A stretch of DNA of 39,673 bases from Pseudomonadota bacterium. GTDB taxonomy: Bacteria > Pseudomonadota > Gammaproteobacteria > Burkholderiales > Rhodocyclaceae. Numbering within the stretch: position 1 is the stretch's first letter; every line of letters starts with the position of its first letter. The position numbers and the translations under genes are program-made. The notes beneath the pieces are model-generated. The model saw only the letters and a list, made by a program, of their open reading frames with translations. It was not told the DNA's origin and did not search any database. Below are positions 34,615 to 39,673 of this stretch, one piece after another. The stretch is taken from assembly GCA_023459095.1 (NCBI GenBank), contig JAEWVQ010000317.1:1-39673 (forward strand). Reading direction: 5' to 3'.

Positions 34615-36252
34615 TCAGCCTTGCGCCGCCTTGCGCGCCAGCGCCGCCTTGACGTAGGCGGTGAACAGCGGATGACCCTTGCGCGGGTTGGACGTGAACT
34701 CGGGGTGGAACTGGCAGCCGACGAACCAGGGATGGACATCGGCGGGCAACTCGATCATCTCGCACAGATCGGTGACCGGCGCGCGCCCGGCGACGACGAG
34801 GCCTTTTTCTTCGAGTTGCGCGAGCAGCGTGTTGTTCACCTCGTAGCGATGGCGGTGGCGCTCGAGGACCTCGGCACTGCCGTAGATCGCGCGCGCCAGC
34901 GTGCCGTCCTTGAGCTGGCAGACCTGGCCGCCCAGGCGCATGGTGCCGCCGAGGTCGGAATCCTCGCTGCGCTTTTCGAGCTTGCCGCTGCGGTCCTTCC
35001 ATTCGGTGATCAGGCCGATCACCGGGTACGGCGATTGGCTCTCGAACTCGGTGGAATGGGCGCCCTCCATGCCGGCGACGTCGCGGGCGAACTCGACCAC
35101 GGCGAGCTGCATGCCCAGGCAGATGCCGAGGTAGGGCACCTTGTTCTCGCGCGCATAGCGGATCGCCGCGATCTTGCCTTCGGTGCCGCGCTTGCCGAAC
35201 CCCCCGGGGACCAGGATCGCATCCATCTTCGCGAGCGCCGCGCAGCCCTCGCGTTCGATGTCCTCGGAGTCGAGGTAATGGATGTTCACCTTCGACTCGG
35301 TGTGCATGCCGGCGTGGTTGAGCGCCTCGATCAGCGACTTGTAGGACTCGGTCAGGTCGACGTACTTGCCGACGAAGGCGATGTCGATTTCCTGCTTCGG
35401 GTTCTCCAGGGCGCGGATCAGGTTGTCCCACACCGAGAGGTCGGCCGCGCGCGCAAGAATGCCGAGCTTGTGGCAAACGATCTCGTCGAGCATCTGGTCG
35501 TGGAGCTGGCCCGGAATCTTGTAGATGGAGTCGGCGTCGAGGCACTCGATCACCGCCTCCGGCATCACGTTGCAGAACAGCGCGATCTTGCGGCGCTCGT
35601 CCTCGGGTACCGAGCGGTCGGCGCGGCACAGCAGGATGTCGGGCTGGATGCCGATTTCGCGCAACTCCTTGACCGAATGCTGCGTAGGCTTGGTCTTGAG
35701 TTCGCCCGCGGTCGGGATGTAGGGCAGCAGCGTGAGGTGGATGAAACAGGTGGCGTTGCGGCCTTCCTCGATGCCCATCTGACGGATCGCCTCGAGGAAG
35801 GGCAGCGATTCGATGTCGCCGACCGTGCCACCGACCTCGACAATGGCCACGTCGGCGCCTTCGGCGCCACGCTTGACGTAGGTCTTGATTTCGTCGGTGA
35901 TGTGCGGGATGACCTGCACGGTCTTGCCCAGATACTCGCCGCGCCGCTCCTTCTTGATCACCGCCTCGTAGATCTGGCCGGTGGTGAAGTTGTTACGCTT
36001 GCTCATCTTGGCGCTGGTGAAGCGCTCGTAATGGCCGAGATCGAGGTCGGTTTCGGCGCCGTCCTCGGTGACGAAGACCTCACCGTGCTGGAAGGGGCTC
36101 ATCGTCCCCGGATCGACGTTGATGTACGGATCCAGCTTCAGGTGAGTCACCTTGATGCCGCGGGACTCGAGAATGGCCCCCAAGGAGGCCGCCGCGATGC
36201 CTTTGCCCAGGGAGGACACGACACCGCCGGTAACGAAGACGTATTTGGTCAT
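34615..36252 (-). CDS. pyrG: CTP synthase
   Basis: A 545-residue enzyme making CTP from UTP, ATP and glutamine. The N-terminal synthetase domain starts MTKYVFVTGGVVSSLGKG with the nucleotide loop and continues with THLKLDPYINVDPGTMSPFQHGE and GGTVGDIESLPF. The C-terminal glutaminase domain has the nucleophile elbow LGICLGMQLAVVEFARD (Cys near residue 380), with the His/Glu pair in CQFHPEFTS. Length equals the E. coli enzyme. The start at 36252 gives the exact family N-terminus; the upstream extension is spurious. It heads the run pyrG-kdsA-eno-ftsB. Confidence 0.98.
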   Translation of the reverse strand: MTKYVFVTGGVVSSLGKGIAAASLGAILESRGIKVTHLKLDPYINVDPGTMSPFQHGEVFVTEDGAETDLDLGHYERFTSAKMSKRNNFTTGQIYEAVIKKERRGEYLGKTVQVIPHITDEIKTYVKRGAEGADVAIVEVGGTVGDIESLPFLEAIRQMGIEEGRNATCFIHLTLLPYIPTAGELKTKPTQHSVKELREIGIQPDILLCRADRSVPEDERRKIALFCNVMPEAVIECLDADSIYKIPGQLHDQMLDEIVCHKLGILARAADLSVWDNLIRALENPKQEIDIAFVGKYVDLTESYKSLIEALNHAGMHTESKVNIHYLDSEDIEREGCAALAKMDAILVPGGFGKRGTEGKIAAIRYARENKVPYLGICLGMQLAVVEFARDVAGMEGAHSTEFESQSPYPVIGLITEWKDRSGKLEKRSEDSDLGGTMRLGGQVCQLKDGTLARAIYGSAEVLERHRHRYEVNNTLLAQLEEKGLVVAGRAPVTDLCEMIELPADVHPWFVGCQFHPEFTSNPRKGHPLFTAYVKAALARKAAQG

Positions 36253-36314
36253 GGGAACTGTGCTGCGGGAAAGCGCGATGATAACCGATCCGCCCCCGCG
36301 GCCGGAAGCGCCCC

Positions 36315-36348
36315 GGCGCGGGCCCGGCATTGCCGGGAAGCCCGCGCC
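36315..36348. other. large GC-rich hairpin between pyrG and the hydrolase gene
   Basis: An outer 9-bp stem (GGCGCGGGC/GCCCGCGCC) encloses an inner 5-bp stem (CCGGC/GCCGG, loop ATT), interrupted only by GAA. It lies 10 bp after the isochorismatase-like stop codon and 62 bp before pyrG. There is no T-tract, so it may be a weak or factor-assisted terminator or part of the pyrG leader. Confidence 0.5.
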
Positions 36349-36358
36349 GCACCCCCTG

Positions 36359-36901
36359 TCAGCGGATGAAGTCGCGATTGACCGCGCGGAACAGCTCGGT
36401 GCCGCCGCGCTGCAGCCACTCGAAGGCGACCATCTCGCGCGACACGATCTCGATGCCGTGGCTCCTCATGCGCGCATAGGCGAGCTCGCGATCGGCCGGG
36501 GCGCGCGACCCCGCGGCGTCGGCCACGACGAATACCGCCTTGCCCGCCCAGCGCAGCTCGAGCGCGGTCTGCTGCACGCACACGTGGGCCTCGGTGCCGC
36601 ACACCACGATCTGGCTGCAGGACTCGATCGCGGTGCCGGCGAGGCAGCCGTCGGCCTGCGCCGAAAAGCACTCCTTGCGCACGTAATGCGCGTCCTCGGT
36701 GACCGCGCGCACCGCGTCCACGGTTTCGCCGATCTTCTCCGGAAAGTGCTCGGTGACCACCACCGGCACCCCGAGCTGCCCGGCCACGCCCGCGAGCCAC
36801 GCGCAGTTCGCGACCACGCGCTCGCCGTCGTGGATCGCCGGCGCCAGCCGGGTCTGCACATCGACGATGAGCAGTGCGGACTTCTCACGATTCATCAACA
36901 T
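36359..36901 (-). CDS. isochorismatase-like cysteine hydrolase
   Basis: A 180-residue hydrolase with the family triad Asp14 (LLIVDVQTRL), Lys76 (YVRKECFSA) and Cys108 (CGTEAHVCVQQTALEL, including the cis-peptide region before the Cys). It resembles the YcaC/isochorismatase-like group, whose members cleave amides or ethers of varied small molecules. The substrate here is unknown. GGAGG sits 7 bp before the ATG at 36901. It begins 12 bp after acetoacetyl-CoA synthetase on the same strand, so they likely share a transcript. Confidence 0.87.
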   Translation of the reverse strand: MLMNREKSALLIVDVQTRLAPAIHDGERVVANCAWLAGVAGQLGVPVVVTEHFPEKIGETVDAVRAVTEDAHYVRKECFSAQADGCLAGTAIESCSQIVVCGTEAHVCVQQTALELRWAGKAVFVVADAAGSRAPADRELAYARMRSHGIEIVSREMVAFEWLQRGGTELFRAVNRDFIR

Positions 36902-36913
36902 GTCCGACCTCCG

Positions 36914-38899
<1,986 letters not shown>

Positions 38900-38939
38900 G
38901 CTTGTCTCCTGTGTTTATGTTTAATTAGTTCGTCAATGA

Positions 38940-39347
38940 CTAATCCAGCAATGCGCGCAGTGTATCCGGCAACGGGGCCGACTTGCCAGTGCCGTTGTCC
39001 ATCCACACCACCTTCGCCGAGCCCTGGGCATAGAGCGTGTCCTCGCCCTCGACGTAGAGTTCGTACCAGGTCATCGCGCTGCTCCGCCCGGGGGCGCCGC
39101 CATACATCTTCACCACCACGGTCGCCGGGTAATTCACCGGCTGCAGAAAGGTGCAGTCGGCGTTGATGATCACCGCTCCGGTGGACACGTCCGGGCCGAC
39201 GCGAAAGCCGGCGTTCTCGATCCACTCCACCCGCGCCTGCTCGAAGTAGCGGAAATACACTGTGTTGTTAACATGTCCGTAGAAGTCCATGTCGCCCCAG
39301 CGCACCGGGATACGGCTTTCGTGCAGGAAGCGGCCTTTCGTCTCCAT
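38940..39347 (-). CDS. hotdog-fold acyl-CoA thioesterase (YbgC/FadM-like)
   Basis: A 135-residue 4HBT-type thioesterase. RWGDMDFYGHVNNTVYFRYFEQAR holds the catalytic Asp and the family HVNN block; YPATVVVKMYGGAPGRSSAMTWYEL forms the central strands. The family hydrolyses acyl-CoAs of varied chain length, often during fatty-acid breakdown. It is first in the minus-strand run with acetoacetyl-CoA synthetase and the hydrolase, and divergent from ETF-QO. This context fits acyl-CoA catabolism. Confidence 0.9.
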   Translation of the reverse strand: METKGRFLHESRIPVRWGDMDFYGHVNNTVYFRYFEQARVEWIENAGFRVGPDVSTGAVIINADCTFLQPVNYPATVVVKMYGGAPGRSSAMTWYELYVEGEDTLYAQGSAKVVWMDNGTGKSAPLPDTLRALLD

Positions 39348-39543
39348 CGTGGTCTACCTCTTGTTGGTTTTCAGTGGGATTGGTTGGCTTGCCGGGCTAA
39401 TGTAGCATACGCTTCCGTATGTTTTCGGCGCCGCGCGCATGGCGGAAAGCCACGCAGTACGCGGCCGCCACGGCACCGCAGCATGACGGCGTGTATTACA
39501 CTTGCCGCCGCTTACGAGAATGAACGAACACGAGGAGTGCAGG
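39348..39543. promoter_or_regulatory. divergent promoter region with two palindromes
   Basis: The 196-bp gap between the thioesterase and ETF-QO genes carries CATACG-CTTC-CGTATG (39406-39421, perfect 6-bp arms) close to the thioesterase side, and GTGTA-T-TACAC (39491-39501) close to the ETF-QO side. Both look like operators. The first has the size and symmetry of a TetR-family site. No regulator gene is adjacent within the window. Confidence 0.5.
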
Positions 39544-39673
39544 ATGGAACGCGAGTCGATGGAATTCGACGTGCTGATCGTCGGCGGCGGCCCCGCGGGG
39601 CTGGCGGCGGCGATCCGGTTGAAGCAGCAGGCCGGCGAGAAGGGCGAGGAACTCTCGGTGTGCCTGATCGAGA
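39544..39673 (+). CDS. electron transfer flavoprotein-ubiquinone oxidoreductase, N-terminal part
   Basis: Only the first 43 codons are inside the window. MERESMEFDVLIVGGGPAGL followed by AAAIRLKQQAGEKGEELSVC and LIE is the FAD-binding start of ETF-QO: the GxGxxG loop lies at residues 14-19 and the KxGEELSVC strand is typical. The enzyme passes electrons from ETF, reduced by acyl-CoA dehydrogenases, to ubiquinone at the inner membrane. GAGGAG precedes the ATG. Placement opposite the thioesterase/ligase run suggests a fatty-acid or ketone-body breakdown region. Confidence 0.85.
   Translation, partial: MERESMEFDVLIVGGGPAGLAAAIRLKQQAGEKGEELSVCLIE

Overview
The window is about 39.7 kb of very GC-rich, densely coded bacterial chromosome. 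Codon use is strongly GC3-biased, and gene content and order point to a betaproteobacterium. The best guess is the Rhodocyclales (Azoarcus/Thauera/Zoogloea-like). This rests on recognisable families (cobalamin-dependent NrdJ, SlyX, DadA, the pyrG-kdsA-eno-ftsB order, gamma carbonic anhydrase, ETF-quinone oxidoreductase, acetoacetyl-CoA synthetase) and on the absence of enteric or alphaproteobacterial arrangements. It is an inference and was not tested against a database. I see no rRNA, tRNA, CRISPR array, prophage, insertion sequence or integrase. The region reads as core chromosome with a few accessory metabolic genes.

Layout: (1) 0-3.1 kb: class II ribonucleotide reductase nrdJ with a long inverted repeat in its leader and a strong hairpin after it. 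(2) 3.1-7.5 kb: slyX and an Lrp-family regulator divergent from dadA (D-amino acid oxidation), with an Lrp-like box between them; then a LysR regulator divergent from tarD (D-tartrate dehydratase). The 3' ends of dadA and the LysR gene overlap by 52 bp on opposite strands. (3) 7.5-11.3 kb: a DUF2789 gene, a YitT-type membrane protein, a small four-cysteine protein, an ALDH7-type aldehyde dehydrogenase and the ribosome-assembly GTPase YlqF/RbgA. (4) 11.3-14.7 kb: a cold-shock set, with a CspA-type protein, tandem hairpins and a textbook terminator, a DeaD/CsdA-type RNA helicase and an SGNH lipoprotein hydrolase. (5) 14.7-20.7 kb: SrkA kinase, an alpha/beta hydrolase, an OmpA-like lipoprotein, a YdiK-type permease, the HtpX membrane protease, a DJ-1/PfpI protein and a ribbon-helix-helix protein. 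(6) 20.6-23.2 kb: a four-gene minus-strand run: HAD, unknown 267-residue protein, YaeQ, ACP phosphodiesterase. (7) 23.2-25.6 kb: FabI, a very small kinase-like protein and a divergent FolE-like protein. (8) 25.6-29.5 kb: DUF3301, PiT phosphate transporter, MazG-like pyrophosphohydrolase and RlmJ, divergent from a gamma carbonic anhydrase. (9) 29.6-31.9 kb: an exported-protein cluster (SIMPL, MliC-like, NlpC/P60 lipoprotein) and a CBS-pair protein. (10) 32-36.3 kb: pyrG-kdsA-eno-ftsB on the minus strand. (11) 36.3-39.7 kb: isochorismatase-like hydrolase, acetoacetyl-CoA synthetase and hotdog thioesterase, divergent from the start of ETF-ubiquinone oxidoreductase, with two palindromes in the divergent promoter region.

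I do not see a clear undescribed multi-gene system. The least explained items are the FolE-like protein, which keeps the zinc ligands but has lost several catalytic residues, and the about 200-residue kinase-like protein beside it. Others worth checking are the palindrome at the acetoacetyl-CoA synthetase/ETF-QO junction, the long inverted repeat in the nrdJ leader, and the tandem duplication in the C-terminal part of NrdJ.
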